Assembly: GCA_013388755.1 (NCBI GenBank)
Contig: JACAEQ010000018.1
Span: forward strand, 1 to 64,000
Reading direction: 5' to 3'
DNA: 64,000 nucleotides
Source: Chloroflexota bacterium
GTDB lineage: Bacteria; Chloroflexota; Chloroflexia; Chloroflexales; Roseiflexaceae
Below, piece after piece: positions 31,329 through 40,685 of the stretch (position 1 is the stretch's first letter; each line of letters begins with the position of its first letter). The notes below the pieces were generated by a model. It saw nothing but the letters and a program-made list of their open reading frames with translations. It had not been told where the DNA came from and made no database searches. The position numbers were made by a program, and so were the translations under genes.

Positions 31329-31356
31329 CTACGGGCGGCTCACGAGCTGCCCGTAG
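31329..31356 (+). terminator. Strong hairpin after map
   Basis: Arms CTACGGGCGGCTC and GAGCTGCCCGTAG pair over 13 positions with one G-U. It lies 16 bases after the map stop. No T-run follows, so it may act with Rho or as a barrier between convergent map and ftsZ. Confidence 0.5.
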
Positions 31357-31556
31357 TGCTCTGCTGGAGGCACGATGAACAGGTACGCGAGAAGCCGGCC
31401 AGGCGACCGCGTACCTCGTAGTTTTGAACGGTGTGACACTGGAGCGCCGGTAGAGTGTTCCATTTTTCAGGTGTTTTGGGCCGCCGGCCCATCGAGATTC
31501 TGGTTGATGCGGCGCGGCGCAGCCGCGCTGTATCAGAAACCGAAAACTCTACCGCT
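31357..31556. other. Spacer between map and MITE-1 copy 1
   Basis: No gene recognised. A short open frame on the plus strand has no family signature. Confidence 0.4.
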
Positions 31557-31566
31557 GTTCTAGCCG

Positions 31567-31702
31567 CAATACCTTTCAAATACGCCCGTCACCCCCACCC
31601 CAGCCCTCCCCCGCCGGGGGAGGGAGTCCGACTCCTCCCCCCAGCGGGGGGAGGTTGGGTGGGGGGCGGTGCGGTGCAGAACGCCTTATTTGAAAGGTAT
31701 TG
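31567..31702 (+). mobile_element. MITE-1 copy 1 (136 bp) inserted at the ftsZ stop codon
   Basis: Ends are CAATACCTTTCAAATA and its reverse complement TATTTGAAAGGTATTG, a 16-bp terminal inverted repeat. It is flanked on both sides by the identical 10-mer GTTCTAGCCG (31557-31566 and 31703-31712). The right copy contains the ftsZ stop codon. The core holds two GC-rich hairpin-forming segments. No coding capacity. A related copy lies at 51691-51825 in the opposite orientation. Confidence 0.85.
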
Positions 31703-31705
31703 GTT

Positions 31706-32902
31706 CTAGCCGTTCTTGCGCCGATTGCGCAGGAAGGGCGGAATGTCCAGGTCGTCGCCACTGACGCTGACGCCTGGCGTGCGTGGCGGCTGTGCCGGCT
31801 GCGATCGCGCTGGCTGCGGTACAGCGCCGGTTGCCGGTTGCTGTGGTTCCGCATATGCCATATCACGCCGGGGCTGGGTGGCTGCCGATTGCTGGGCGCC
31901 CGGTACGTAAATGCGTTTGCGTGGGTCCGGCGGGCGGCTTGTATCAAAGCCGGTGGCAATCAATGTGATCTTCACCTGTCCCGGCGGGAAATGCGGGTCG
32001 ATGACCGCGCCGAAGATAATGTTCGCCTCAGAATCCACAGCTTTCGATACGATCTCTGCGGCTTCGTACACCTCAAGAATGCCCAGATCCTCACCACCGG
32101 TCACGTTGAACAGCACGCCCTTGGCGCCATCAATTGAGACCTCGAGCAGTGGCGAGGCGATCGCCTCATTCACGGCATCAACCATGCGGTTGTCACCGCT
32201 GCCGATACCCAGCGCCATCAGCGCCGAGCCCTGGCGCGCCATGATCGTCTTGACGTCCGCAAAGTCAACGTTGATCAGGCCGCGTTGCGTGATCAGGTCC
32301 GAGATACCCTGGATGCCCTGGCGCAACACATTGTCTGCCATCTGGAATGCCTGCAGCATGGACGTATTCTTGCTTGCCGTTTGCAGCAGGCGATCGTTGG
32401 GAATGACGATCAGCGTATCCACCATCGGGCGCAGTTGCTCAATCCCCTGCTCGGCAGTCTTGCGCCGGTGGTTGCCCTCAAAGCTGAATGGCTTGGTGAC
32501 AACCCCGACCGTGAGCATTCCCAGATCTTGCGCAACGCTGGCGATGACCGGTGATGCGCCGGTGCCAGTGCCACCGCCCATGCCGGCGGTGATGAAGACC
32601 ATGTCGGCGCCCTTGAGCGATTCGTAGATCTCCTCGGTGGTCTCCTCGGCTGCTTTCTGGCCAATCACCGGGTTGCCGCCCGAGCCAAGCCCTTTTGTGA
32701 GCTTGTCGCCGATGCGGATGCGCGTTGTGGCGCGCGAGTGCAGCAGCGCCTGAGCGTCGGTGTTGACGGTAATGAAATCGACGCCGGTCACCCCCTCGTC
32801 AACCATGCGGTCCACGGCATTCGAACCGCCGCCGCCGACGCCAACCACTTTGATGACCGCGAAGTTCTCTGCGGCCTGGTTCAGGCTGGTGTAATCGGCC
32901 AT
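31706..32902 (-). CDS. ftsZ: Cell division GTPase FtsZ
   Basis: 398 residues from ATG 32902, preceded by GGAGG; an upstream in-frame codon would add six residues. GTP-binding motifs are [13 protein letters not shown], the tubulin signature [13 protein letters not shown], and NVDFADVK. After the globular domain (to about 320) comes a Pro/Gln-rich linker and the conserved C-terminal peptide [13 protein letters not shown] that binds FtsA and other partners. Last gene of the dcw cluster. Its TAG stop lies inside a MITE target duplication. Confidence 0.97.
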   Translation of the reverse strand: MADYTSLNQAAENFAVIKVVGVGGGGSNAVDRMVDEGVTGVDFITVNTDAQALLHSRATTRIRIGDKLTKGLGSGGNPVIGQKAAEETTEEIYESLKGADMVFITAGMGGGTGTGASPVIASVAQDLGMLTVGVVTKPFSFEGNHRRKTAEQGIEQLRPMVDTLIVIPNDRLLQTASKNTSMLQAFQMADNVLRQGIQGISDLITQRGLINVDFADVKTIMARQGSALMALGIGSGDNRMVDAVNEAIASPLLEVSIDGAKGVLFNVTGGEDLGILEVYEAAEIVSKAVDSEANIIFGAVIDPHFPPGQVKITLIATGFDTSRPPDPRKRIYVPGAQQSAATQPRRDMAYAEPQQPATGAVPQPARSQPAQPPRTPGVSVSGDDLDIPPFLRNRRKNG

Positions 32903-32928
32903 TGCGTCCCCTCCTTGCAACGTGATGC

Positions 32929-33000
32929 GTAAAGCGTAAAACGACTAACGTCCACGTAAAGCCGCAAACCGTAGCATACGAGCTACGTCTTACGCTTTAC
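32929..33000. repeat. Long inverted repeat in the ftsA-ftsZ spacer
   Basis: GTAAAGCGTAA (32929-32939) and TTACGCTTTAC (32990-33000) are perfect complements. An inner pair GTAGC/GCTAC (32971-32975 and 32982-32986) allows a stacked stem. It lies between the ftsA end and the ftsZ ribosome site and could shape the mRNA. Confidence 0.6.
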
Positions 33001-33094
33001 AGATAGTGACCCTCAGACCTGCATGCGCCAGCGTTCCCGGTGCTGCAGGATACCCTCGCCCGCTTACCGGATTGGGCAAACGTGGATGGCACCG

Positions 33095-34342
33095 TCACGG
33101 CAATAACTCCTTGAGCCAGGTTTTGAACCGTTCATATGTCGACACCCATCCCCCACGATCGGATGGCGGCCCGCCTCCGTGCATCCCTGCCGCGCCATGG
33201 CGCATGCCCCAGCGCAACAAGCCAATTGCGGCGGCGTAGGCCGGGCTGCTCAACGTGTCCGCCAGGCCGGTCAGATCGGTTGGCGCGCCGACCCGCACCG
33301 GGATACCGAGCATCTCGCGCATCAATTCATCGAGCCGCGGCAACTGCGACGTCCCGCCGGTCAGGACAATACCTGCCGGCAGAAGCCCTTCGTACCCGCT
33401 GCGCCGAATCTCGTTGTAGATCAACTCGGTCAGTTCCTCGGCGCGCGCCTGAAGAATCTGGTTCAGGGTTGAACGACTGAGTTGCTGCCGTTCGCCGGGC
33501 GCGAACCCTTCGGCGTCGATGATATCGCTTGCCGCATCGTCAGGTTCCTCGGCGATGGCCGCGCCATACTTGAGCTTGAGATATTCGGCGGTGTTATGTG
33601 GTGTCTGCTGCACGATCACAACATCGTTGGTAAAGTGGTTGCCACCGACCGGAATGACACTCGTGTGCCAGATGCCTCCCTGGGCAAACACGGCGATGTC
33701 GGTTGTGCCGCCGCCAATATCGGCCAGCACCACGCCACGGTCCTTGTCATCGGCACTCAGGACCGCCTCGCCTGCCGCCAGTGGTTGCAGCACCAGGTCG
33801 TCGATCTCGACGCCGGCTTTCTGGACGCTCTTGATCAGATTCTGGATCGCCATCACCTCGCCGGTGATAATATGGGTCTCGACTTCGAGACGAAAGCCTG
33901 CCATACCGATTGGATCGCGGATCCCTTCATTGCCGTCAACAACATAGGCACGCGGGATCACATGGATCACTTCACGCTGGGTTGGTATGGCGACAGCCTG
34001 AGCCGCTTCGACGGCGCGTGCGACGTCATGCCGGGTAATCTCGTGGTCGCTGCGTGCCACGGCGACCACGCCCCGGCTATTGAGCGACTGAATGTGACGC
34101 CCGGCAATGCCGACAAACGCTGTACCGATCCGGTAACCGGAGAGCCGTTCGGCCTTCTCGACGCTCGTGGCGATTGCATTGACGGCATCATCGATATTCA
34201 CGACCACGCCTTTATCCAGCCCCTTCGATGGCGTCAGGCCGACACCGAGTACATTGACCCGGCCGCTCTCGTGAACCTGTGCCACGATGGTGCAGACCTT
34301 GGTTGTACCGACGTCAATGCCGACAATGGTGCGATGTGCCAT
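33095..34342 (-). CDS. ftsA: Cell division protein FtsA
   Basis: 415 residues from ATG 34342. Actin-like ATPase: GIDVGTTKVCTIVA (phosphate 1), the SHS2/1C region about 85-165, VLADIGGGTTDIAVFA (phosphate 2), and IVLTGGTSQLP (adenosine). The C-terminus ends in an amphipathic helix (YERFKTWLKELLP), the membrane-targeting sequence that anchors FtsZ filaments. Directly upstream of ftsZ on the same strand. Confidence 0.96.
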   Translation of the reverse strand: MAHRTIVGIDVGTTKVCTIVAQVHESGRVNVLGVGLTPSKGLDKGVVVNIDDAVNAIATSVEKAERLSGYRIGTAFVGIAGRHIQSLNSRGVVAVARSDHEITRHDVARAVEAAQAVAIPTQREVIHVIPRAYVVDGNEGIRDPIGMAGFRLEVETHIITGEVMAIQNLIKSVQKAGVEIDDLVLQPLAAGEAVLSADDKDRGVVLADIGGGTTDIAVFAQGGIWHTSVIPVGGNHFTNDVVIVQQTPHNTAEYLKLKYGAAIAEEPDDAASDIIDAEGFAPGERQQLSRSTLNQILQARAEELTELIYNEIRRSGYEGLLPAGIVLTGGTSQLPRLDELMREMLGIPVRVGAPTDLTGLADTLSSPAYAAAIGLLRWGMRHGAAGMHGGGPPSDRGGWVSTYERFKTWLKELLP

Positions 34343-34387
34343 AGCGAACCTCTGCAATGGCGGATTCAACAAAAATCCGTCATTCGT

Positions 34388-35245
34388 TTATGGTGTTTCC
34401 GGTTGTGGCGGCGGCCCATCGTTACGGTAATATGGCGCCGCCGGGCGCAAATCGAGATAGGTATACTCTGTTGGTTCCTGGATCGTCAGGAAGCGCAATA
34501 CCTTGATCTTCGCCTCCAGATTGTCCATTCGTCCGAAAACAATCGTTCGCCCATCGGTTGTTGCAATTGTGACGCCCTGAGCCGGATCCCAGCTGATGCC
34601 TGCTGGCGTCACACCGGCCTCGCCCGGTAAACGAAGTGCCAGCAACCGGCTCAGTTGCAGCACTTCAGGGTCAATGCGATCATTCGCTTCGATCGCCCGG
34701 CCGCTGCGATCCTCTATGATCAGCGTATTCGTCAGAGTTGCTGTTGTGTCAGGGCCCAGGACACGCCCGTCGCCATCGATCAGGAAGCGAGTGTTGCCGG
34801 CCTGCCAGCGTAGTTCGGGCCGGCGCTCGACAAGATTGATCGTCAAGACGTCGGGCAATGCCACCGATGCACTGGCCTGCTCGACATACGCACTGCCTGC
34901 AATGCGCGCCACAATCGCATCGGTCTGCACGAGCCAGATTGACTGGCCAGTCGCGCTGGCAAGTTCGGCAACTTCGGCCTCGCTGAGCGTCTGTGCGCCG
35001 TTGACATGCACGGTCTGTATGACGAATTGCGGCGCGAAGGCGATATACAGCAACCCGGCAAGGGATGTAAGCAACAATACCAGACTGAACGCGTGGCCGC
35101 TGGCGAGCCACTGGCCGGCGGCGAGACGCGGTCCTGGCAGGACGCCTGATTCGGTGCGTGGCACACGGCTGCGTTTGCGCCGCGCGGCGATGCGGGCGCG
35201 CGTGTTTGGCTGGTTGTAGCCGAAATCATCCATCATGTTCGTCAC
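34388..35245 (-). CDS. ftsQ: Cell division protein FtsQ/DivIB
   Basis: 285 residues. A basic cytoplasmic N-terminus (about 1-45), one membrane helix (FSLVLLLTSLAGLLYIAF, about 53-72), and a POTRA domain (FVIQTVHVNGAQTLSEAEV onward) are followed by the FtsQ beta domain. It links early and late divisome proteins. Lies between ddl and ftsA, the classical position. Alternative Met codons 9 and 12 nt downstream are possible starts. Confidence 0.9.
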   Translation of the reverse strand: MTNMMDDFGYNQPNTRARIAARRKRSRVPRTESGVLPGPRLAAGQWLASGHAFSLVLLLTSLAGLLYIAFAPQFVIQTVHVNGAQTLSEAEVAELASATGQSIWLVQTDAIVARIAGSAYVEQASASVALPDVLTINLVERRPELRWQAGNTRFLIDGDGRVLGPDTTATLTNTLIIEDRSGRAIEANDRIDPEVLQLSRLLALRLPGEAGVTPAGISWDPAQGVTIATTDGRTIVFGRMDNLEAKIKVLRFLTIQEPTEYTYLDLRPAAPYYRNDGPPPQPETP

Positions 35246-35257
35246 TTACTGATGCCA

Positions 35258-36382
35258 TCAGGTTGATCGCTGACCTGTGAATCGCTCGAGCGCCAGCATA
35301 ATCAACCGGTCAAGCAACTCCGGGTAGCTCAATCCGCTGGCTTCCCACATCCGGGCATACATGCTGACGGGTGTGAATCCGGGCATGGTGTTGACTTCGT
35401 TCAGATAGAGTTCACCGATATCACGATGGAGCAGGAAATCAACTCGCGCCAGGCCGGCGCCATCAATCGCCTTGAATGCCTGGACCGCGAGTGTGCGTAC
35501 CTGCGCCGCCAGTTCCAGGCTGATCGGCGCCGGGATCAGGATCTGCGATGCGCCGCTCAGATATTTGGCTTCGTAGTCGTACCACTCACCCGACGGGATG
35601 ACCTCGCCCGGCACGCTGGCTTCAGGAGCATCGTTCCCCAGCACGCTAACCTCGATCTCGCGGGCTGGTATGCCCTGCTCAACCACGATACGCCGATCGT
35701 AGCCAGCAGCCTCGGTCAGGCCATGCTCCAGTGTTGCGCGATCGATTGCCTTGCTGATGCCGACACTCGAACCCAGATTGGCTGGTTTGACGAACACCGG
35801 GTAGGTCAGGCGGCTTTCGATCCAGTCCAGCACGTACGCCGGTTCGCGTTCCCACTCCGCACGCCGGATAAGCAACCAGGGCAGCAACGGTAATCCGGCG
35901 CCGGCAAAGGCTGCCTTCATCATCGCCTTATCCATGCCGACCGCCGACGCCATCACGCCGCAGCCGACATACGGCACGCCGGCCAGTTCCAGCAACCCCT
36001 GTACCGTACCATCCTCACCTCTCGGTCCGTGCAACACCGGGAAAATGACATCAAGCGCGCCAAGCACAGAAGCATGCGAGTCTGCTGTGACCATCTCGAA
36101 CGGCGTTGCCGTTTGCTGGCCCGTCATGTCAGGCGTGGGCGCGGTATCTGCGATCGGCGTTCCTATGCCGCCCGGCAGTTTTGCCGGATCGGCTGCGGCG
36201 ATGAGCCGGGCATGTGCATCGGCTGCAGCGATCCAGTGCCCGTGCTTCGTGATCCCAATCGGCACCACGTCGTACTTTGTGCGGTCGAGCCCGTCGAGTA
36301 CCGCGCGCGCCGAAACCAGCGAGACCTCGTGTTCGCCAGACTGGCCGCCAAACAGTACGCCAACTCGCAGCTTCGGCGTCAT
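35258..36382 (-). CDS. ddl: D-alanine-D-alanine ligase
   Basis: 374 residues with ATP-grasp architecture: FGGQSGEHEVSLVSA near 10, GVPYVGCGVMASAVGMDK, VFVKPANLGSSVGISK, and metal-binding YLNEVNTMPGFTPVSMY near the C-terminus. Makes the D-Ala-D-Ala dipeptide for MurF. An insertion around residues 65-95 lengthens it slightly relative to E. coli DdlB. Three bases separate its start from the murB stop. Confidence 0.95.
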   Translation of the reverse strand: MTPKLRVGVLFGGQSGEHEVSLVSARAVLDGLDRTKYDVVPIGITKHGHWIAAADAHARLIAAADPAKLPGGIGTPIADTAPTPDMTGQQTATPFEMVTADSHASVLGALDVIFPVLHGPRGEDGTVQGLLELAGVPYVGCGVMASAVGMDKAMMKAAFAGAGLPLLPWLLIRRAEWEREPAYVLDWIESRLTYPVFVKPANLGSSVGISKAIDRATLEHGLTEAAGYDRRIVVEQGIPAREIEVSVLGNDAPEASVPGEVIPSGEWYDYEAKYLSGASQILIPAPISLELAAQVRTLAVQAFKAIDGAGLARVDFLLHRDIGELYLNEVNTMPGFTPVSMYARMWEASGLSYPELLDRLIMLALERFTGQRST

Positions 36383-36385
36383 AGC

Positions 36386-37303
36386 CTATCTCCGTGTGTC
36401 ACCTGCAACCGGCAACGATTCCACAATCTGCACTTCCAGTTCAAGCGCGATGTTGAACTCAGCCAGTACCCGCTCGCGCGCCAGGTCAATCAATCGCAAG
36501 ACATCGCTACTCGATGCACCGCCCAGGTTGACAATATAGTTGGCGTGTTTGTGCGCGATCTCTGCACCGCCGATCCGTGCGCCTTTGAGTCCAGAGGCTT
36601 CGATCAGGCGTCCTGCGCTGTCGCCCGGTGGGTTCTTGAACACGCTGCCGCATGTTGCGCCCCACGGCGTCTTGCTGCGCCGTTCAACCGATGTACGCTC
36701 CATGCGCCGCGCCAGCGCGGTCAGATCGTCCCGATACAGACGGAAAGCGGCTGAGAGCACGACCGGCTGCGAGGGTCGCGCCTCACGATCGCCAGCCGCG
36801 GCTTTGAGCGCGCTGGTGCGGTAGGCGAACCCAAACCGCTCAACGGGCCATTCCGCAACGTCGCCATTTACCAGCAACCAGGCGCGATCGAGGGATGACG
36901 CAATATCACCGCCGTAACATCCGGCGTTGCCATAGAGTGCACCGCCGACGGTTCCCGGCAATCCCTCGGCCCATTCGAGGCCCGCCCATCCCTGGCGCGC
37001 CAGGCGCCGCGCAGTGCCGGCCATGGGTGCACCGGCTTCGACAATGACGCGCGCTTCGTCGCCATGTGCGTCGAGGCGTATATTGTGCGCGCGGAAGCGG
37101 ATGACCAGGCCATCAAAGCCGGCGTCGCCAATCAGTACGTTCGATCCGCCGCCAAGCACGAACACCGCTATCCCATGCTGTTCGGCCCACGCCAGCGCCG
37201 TGCGTACGTCGTCTGCGCGTGTCGCGTGAACGAAATAGCGCGCCGGCCCGCCGATGCGCCAGGCTGTGTAGGGTGCCAGTGGTTCGCGCTCCAGGTAGTG
37301 CAT
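36386..37303 (-). CDS. murB: UDP-N-acetylenolpyruvoylglucosamine reductase
   Basis: 305 residues from ATG 37303, one base after the stop of the TPR gene. FAD-binding motifs: TAWRIGGPARYF, VFVLGGGSNVLIGD, GLPGTVGGALYGNAGCYGG, and C-terminal GSVFKNP with the catalytic Ser region and Glu in the tail. The open frame continues upstream inside the TPR gene, but conserved sequence begins only at MHYLEREPL. Reduces the enolpyruvyl group to give UDP-MurNAc. Confidence 0.95.
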   Translation of the reverse strand: MHYLEREPLAPYTAWRIGGPARYFVHATRADDVRTALAWAEQHGIAVFVLGGGSNVLIGDAGFDGLVIRFRAHNIRLDAHGDEARVIVEAGAPMAGTARRLARQGWAGLEWAEGLPGTVGGALYGNAGCYGGDIASSLDRAWLLVNGDVAEWPVERFGFAYRTSALKAAAGDREARPSQPVVLSAAFRLYRDDLTALARRMERTSVERRSKTPWGATCGSVFKNPPGDSAGRLIEASGLKGARIGGAEIAHKHANYIVNLGGASSSDVLRLIDLARERVLAEFNIALELEVQIVESLPVAGDTRR

Positions 37304-37304
37304 G

Positions 37305-38582
37305 TCACCCCGTTGTCTGCGCGACGCGGATGCGGTCGCGCAATACTGCCGCTTCGTCCACGTGGCGCAGCGTCTCACGGATCTGGAGCGCCTCGTTCCA
37401 GCGTGCCAGCGCCATGTCGCGTTGCCCCTGCTCAAAACTGACGTCGCCCAGCCGTTCGAGCGCGCGCGCTACGCCGATCTGATCCTGATCGCGGCGGGCC
37501 AGGTTCAGCGCCTGGCTATACTGTTCGGCGGCCACGTGTGGCTGGCGTAGCGCGCGCGCAGCGTCTCCCAGGTGAATCAGCGCGATCCCCTGACCGCGCG
37601 GGTTCTGCGTCAGTTCCTGTAGTTCGCGTGCCCGCTCATAGGATGCCATCGCCGGTTCATGGCGCCCGAGTCGGCTCATGATCGCGCCGATCACGGTATG
37701 GGAACGCGCCTGCCCCACCACATCATTCAGCCGCTCGCGCAGGCGCAGGCTCTCTTCGGCTGAAGCCAGCGCATCGGCGGCCTTATTCTGGTCGAGTAAT
37801 GCCAGTGCCAGCTTATCCTTCAGAATTGCCTGGCCAAGCAAGCTACCACGCCCCTGTTCGAGGCTCAACGCGCGGGTGTAGAAGGTCAACGCTTCGCGAC
37901 TCGACCCCAGGACGCGATAGATGTCGCCAATGCTGGTGAGCACCCGCGCCAGTTTCAGTTTGTCGTCATAGCTTTCATGTTCTTCGCGGGCGAGTTGCAA
38001 CTCCTGTAATGCTTCCAGGTGCCGCCCCTGCAACTGGCGCACCTTCGCGAGATGCAGGCGGGCCTCGGCCTCGAGCTCACCAAGTTCATCGCGTGCCGCA
38101 AGATCGCGCGCCTGCTGGAGCGACGCCTCGGCCTGGGCAAGCTGGCCCAGTTCGCGTTGCATGCGCCCGATCGCCATCAGGGCGCGCGCTTCGGCCTCGA
38201 CACTCTTGTGGCGTCGCGCCGCCCGGAGCATGCGACGGGCATACTCCAGCCCTTCTCGGTATTGCCCACCAAACTCCAGAACAGCCAGCGCCAGCGTACA
38301 GGCGCGCAGGTCGTACGCATACTGACTGGCCAGGGGCAGGCGCTCGATCAGCGCCAGCGCGCGCTCGGTCCATTGCCGCGCGCCACTGAAATCGAGTCGT
38401 GAGACGCGCAATTCGGCGACTTCCAGCGCCGTCTCAACCGCCTGAGCGTAGGCGCCGGCCTGCTCCCAGTGCCATGCCTGCGTCTCGCGCCATCCTTCGG
38501 GTGCGCGTTCGTTACCGCGATAGCGCCCGCTCAGCTCTTCGGCCACGCGCCGGTGGAATGCAGCTGTGCCTTCGTTCGTCAC
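37305..38582 (-). CDS. TPR-repeat protein embedded in the dcw cluster
   Basis: 425 residues if started at GTG 38582, 8 bases after the murC stop; an earlier start at 38618 would overlap murC. The protein is almost entirely tetratricopeptide repeats (for example ALMAIGRMQRELGQLAQAEASL and VIGAIMSRLGRHEPAMASYERA), roughly ten units, with no signal peptide or membrane segment. It resembles the TPR part of AAA/TPR regulators. Its location between murC and murB suggests a scaffold or regulatory role, but no known division protein matches. Confidence 0.75.
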   Translation of the reverse strand: MTNEGTAAFHRRVAEELSGRYRGNERAPEGWRETQAWHWEQAGAYAQAVETALEVAELRVSRLDFSGARQWTERALALIERLPLASQYAYDLRACTLALAVLEFGGQYREGLEYARRMLRAARRHKSVEAEARALMAIGRMQRELGQLAQAEASLQQARDLAARDELGELEAEARLHLAKVRQLQGRHLEALQELQLAREEHESYDDKLKLARVLTSIGDIYRVLGSSREALTFYTRALSLEQGRGSLLGQAILKDKLALALLDQNKAADALASAEESLRLRERLNDVVGQARSHTVIGAIMSRLGRHEPAMASYERARELQELTQNPRGQGIALIHLGDAARALRQPHVAAEQYSQALNLARRDQDQIGVARALERLGDVSFEQGQRDMALARWNEALQIRETLRHVDEAAVLRDRIRVAQTTG

Positions 38583-38589
38583 TCTGCTC

Positions 38590-39996
38590 TCAATTCTGCA
38601 TACCAGATCGTTCGACAATCAGTTCGCCGACGCGATGACTATCACCTGCTCCAAGCGTCAGCAGCACGTCGCCGGGGCGGAGTATTGCCGCCAGCGTTTC
38701 CGCTGCCGCCGCCACGCTGCCGGCTGCCTGGACATCGGCATGCACGATGCGTCCGGCAAGCAAGAGCGCATCAGCATGCGCGTCGCCCGCCTCGCGGGCA
38801 GCATAGACATCGCCCACACGCACAACGTCTGCCTGCTCGAAAGCTCCCGCCCAGTCGTCGAGCAGGGCGCGCGTGCGTGAGAAGGTATGCGGCTGCACAT
38901 AGACGACAAGGCGCCGGTCAGGGTAGCGTGCCCGTGCTGCGTTCAATGTTGCGCGCACCTCGGTTGGATGGTGCGCATAATCATCAATAACCGTCACACC
39001 GCCGGCCTCGCCCTTGACCTCGAACCGCCGGCGAGCCCCGCGGTAATTCGCGAGCGCCGCTGCAATTACTGCCTGGTCGACACCGAGTGCCGTCGCGGCT
39101 GCAATCGCTGCCAGGGCGTTCCGCACATTGTGCGCTCCCGCAAGCTGCATTGTATACCGGCCCGCCAGACGTGTGCCGAACGTTGCCCGGTCGTAGCGCC
39201 ACAGATCAAAGGAAGTGCCGTTGTCGCCGGAGCATACACCGGCTGCCATCCAATCCATCGGCGCGAGGCGGCATGACGCCGGGTTGCGGGCAACCGCTTC
39301 CTCGATACCGTACTGCTGGGCATCCGGTATATCCGCCGCCCGAAGCGCGCCGGGGTCGTCGCCGCACACGATCAGACGCTGTGGTTGTGCAACAAGCCGG
39401 ACGAATGCGCCAAAGGCGGCTTCGTACGCCTCTGGCGTGGGATAGATATCAACATGATCCCATTCGACATTGGTGATAACCGCAAGGTATGGCGTCAGCG
39501 AAAGGAATGTCCGATCATATTCATCTGCCTCGATGACCAGCGGCCCCGCCGGATCGCCCCAGCGCGCACTCCTCTCCAGATCAGGCGTGTCGGCGCCGAT
39601 CACGTAACCAGGATCACAACCGGCGCGCACCAGCATGAATGCCAGTAACCCCGTCGTTGTCGTCTTGCCATGCGTTCCGGCAACGGCCACCACGGGGCGC
39701 TGGCGCGACCACTCGCGCCACAGGTCGGCGCGCCGCTGTACTGGAATACCCCGCGCGCGCGCCGCTTCCAGTTCAACGTGGGGATCGTTGACCGCCGAGG
39801 TGGCGAGCAGTACATCGGCGCCGGCAACGTACGTCGCGTCGTGACCGGGCCGGATCAGCGCGCCACGACGCTCGAGCACCGCAGTTGACGCATTCTGTTG
39901 CAGATCCGAGCCACTGACCGTATGGCCCTGATCGAGCAAAATATGCGCAATGGCGCTCATACCAGCTCCAGCGACGCCAACGATGTGATAATGCAT
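38590..39996 (-). CDS. murC: UDP-N-acetylmuramate-L-alanine ligase
   Basis: 468 residues from ATG 39996. Mur-ligase domains: N-terminal [23 protein letters not shown] loop [42 protein letters not shown]-like [12 protein letters not shown], and C-terminal [10 protein letters not shown]. Adds L-Ala to UDP-MurNAc. An in-frame extension upstream is an antisense-like read through the neighbouring gene and is rejected. Confidence 0.96.
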   Translation of the reverse strand: MHYHIVGVAGAGMSAIAHILLDQGHTVSGSDLQQNASTAVLERRGALIRPGHDATYVAGADVLLATSAVNDPHVELEAARARGIPVQRRADLWREWSRQRPVVAVAGTHGKTTTTGLLAFMLVRAGCDPGYVIGADTPDLERSARWGDPAGPLVIEADEYDRTFLSLTPYLAVITNVEWDHVDIYPTPEAYEAAFGAFVRLVAQPQRLIVCGDDPGALRAADIPDAQQYGIEEAVARNPASCRLAPMDWMAAGVCSGDNGTSFDLWRYDRATFGTRLAGRYTMQLAGAHNVRNALAAIAAATALGVDQAVIAAALANYRGARRRFEVKGEAGGVTVIDDYAHHPTEVRATLNAARARYPDRRLVVYVQPHTFSRTRALLDDWAGAFEQADVVRVGDVYAAREAGDAHADALLLAGRIVHADVQAAGSVAAAAETLAAILRPGDVLLTLGAGDSHRVGELIVERSGMQN

Positions 39997-40013
39997 CTCG
40001 TCCTGCTCCAGCG

Positions 40014-40685
40014 CTACTTTCTTTGCCCGCCGCCACCGCCGCCACCGCCACCACCGCCGCCAGCCTGCGGATCCGCCGCCCAGATGCGATTGAATCGTAT
40101 CGCCATGACCACCAGCAGCGTGATGACAAATGCTGCAATTGTCGATGGCACGATTCCGCTCCATGTCGGCAGGCTGCCCAGGGCAATGGCAAGGAGCGGC
40201 GGCACAGTGACTGCGCGCGCCAGATCGTTCCAGAAGGTGGCAAGCGCGCTGATCAACAGAACAGCCGTGTAGATTCCCGTAAGCGCACCCATGATGCGGA
40301 GCGGGCGCTTACCCCCCCACCCGCCAAGCGGTTTGCCGCCTTCCCAGGGAAATGAGTAGCCGATACCAATCGCCAGCAACGCAACGAACACCAGCACCCG
40401 CAACAGCAACGGCGCTTCGAGATTCTCAGGAATAATCGGCCCTAATGGCGCGACGCTTGCTGTGTCGCCGCCGGTAGCAAAGGCGACCAGTTTGGGCATA
40501 TTGCTGTATGTCCGGTTGATCAACCCGACGATAAAGTTGCCGCTCTGTACCGTCAACAGGTAAGCAACGGTCGTGAAGAGAGCCATACTGACAATATAGC
40601 GAAACCCCCAGATCCAGCCGAGCACGCCAAGCACGAGAAGGATGAGATAGGTGACGAATGACCCGCTCAGATCGATCGTTATCAT
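40014..40685 (-). CDS. Uncharacterised membrane protein with poly-Gly tail in dcw cluster
   Basis: 223 residues. Five or so membrane helices: about 8-30, 33-50, 95-112, 130-155 and 168-195. The C-terminus reads DPQA, then 12 consecutive Gly residues, then QRK. No known domain recognised. It overlaps murG by 4 bp (ATGA) and lies 17 bp before murC, so it is translated as part of the cluster. The Gly tract is encoded by mixed GGC/GGT/GGG codons, so it is not merely a triplet slippage artefact. A role in envelope or division machinery is inferred from position only. Confidence 0.75.
   Translation of the reverse strand: MITIDLSGSFVTYLILLVLGVLGWIWGFRYIVSMALFTTVAYLLTVQSGNFIVGLINRTYSNMPKLVAFATGGDTASVAPLGPIIPENLEAPLLLRVLVFVALLAIGIGYSFPWEGGKPLGGWGGKRPLRIMGALTGIYTAVLLISALATFWNDLARAVTVPPLLAIALGSLPTWSGIVPSTIAAFVITLLVVMAIRFNRIWAADPQAGGGGGGGGGGGGQRK

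Noticed and set aside
31375-31563. Small plus-strand open frame after map
   Set aside because: No ribosome site of note, no family, and it runs into the MITE target duplication.
33482-34630. Plus-strand open frame of about 380 codons antisense to ftsA and ftsQ
   Set aside because: It spans two well-supported genes on the other strand and shows no conserved motif.
40021-40070. GC-triplet repeat as a possible microsatellite or sequencing artefact
   Set aside because: It encodes a Gly tail with mixed codons inside an intact, coupled gene; a simple slippage run would show one codon.
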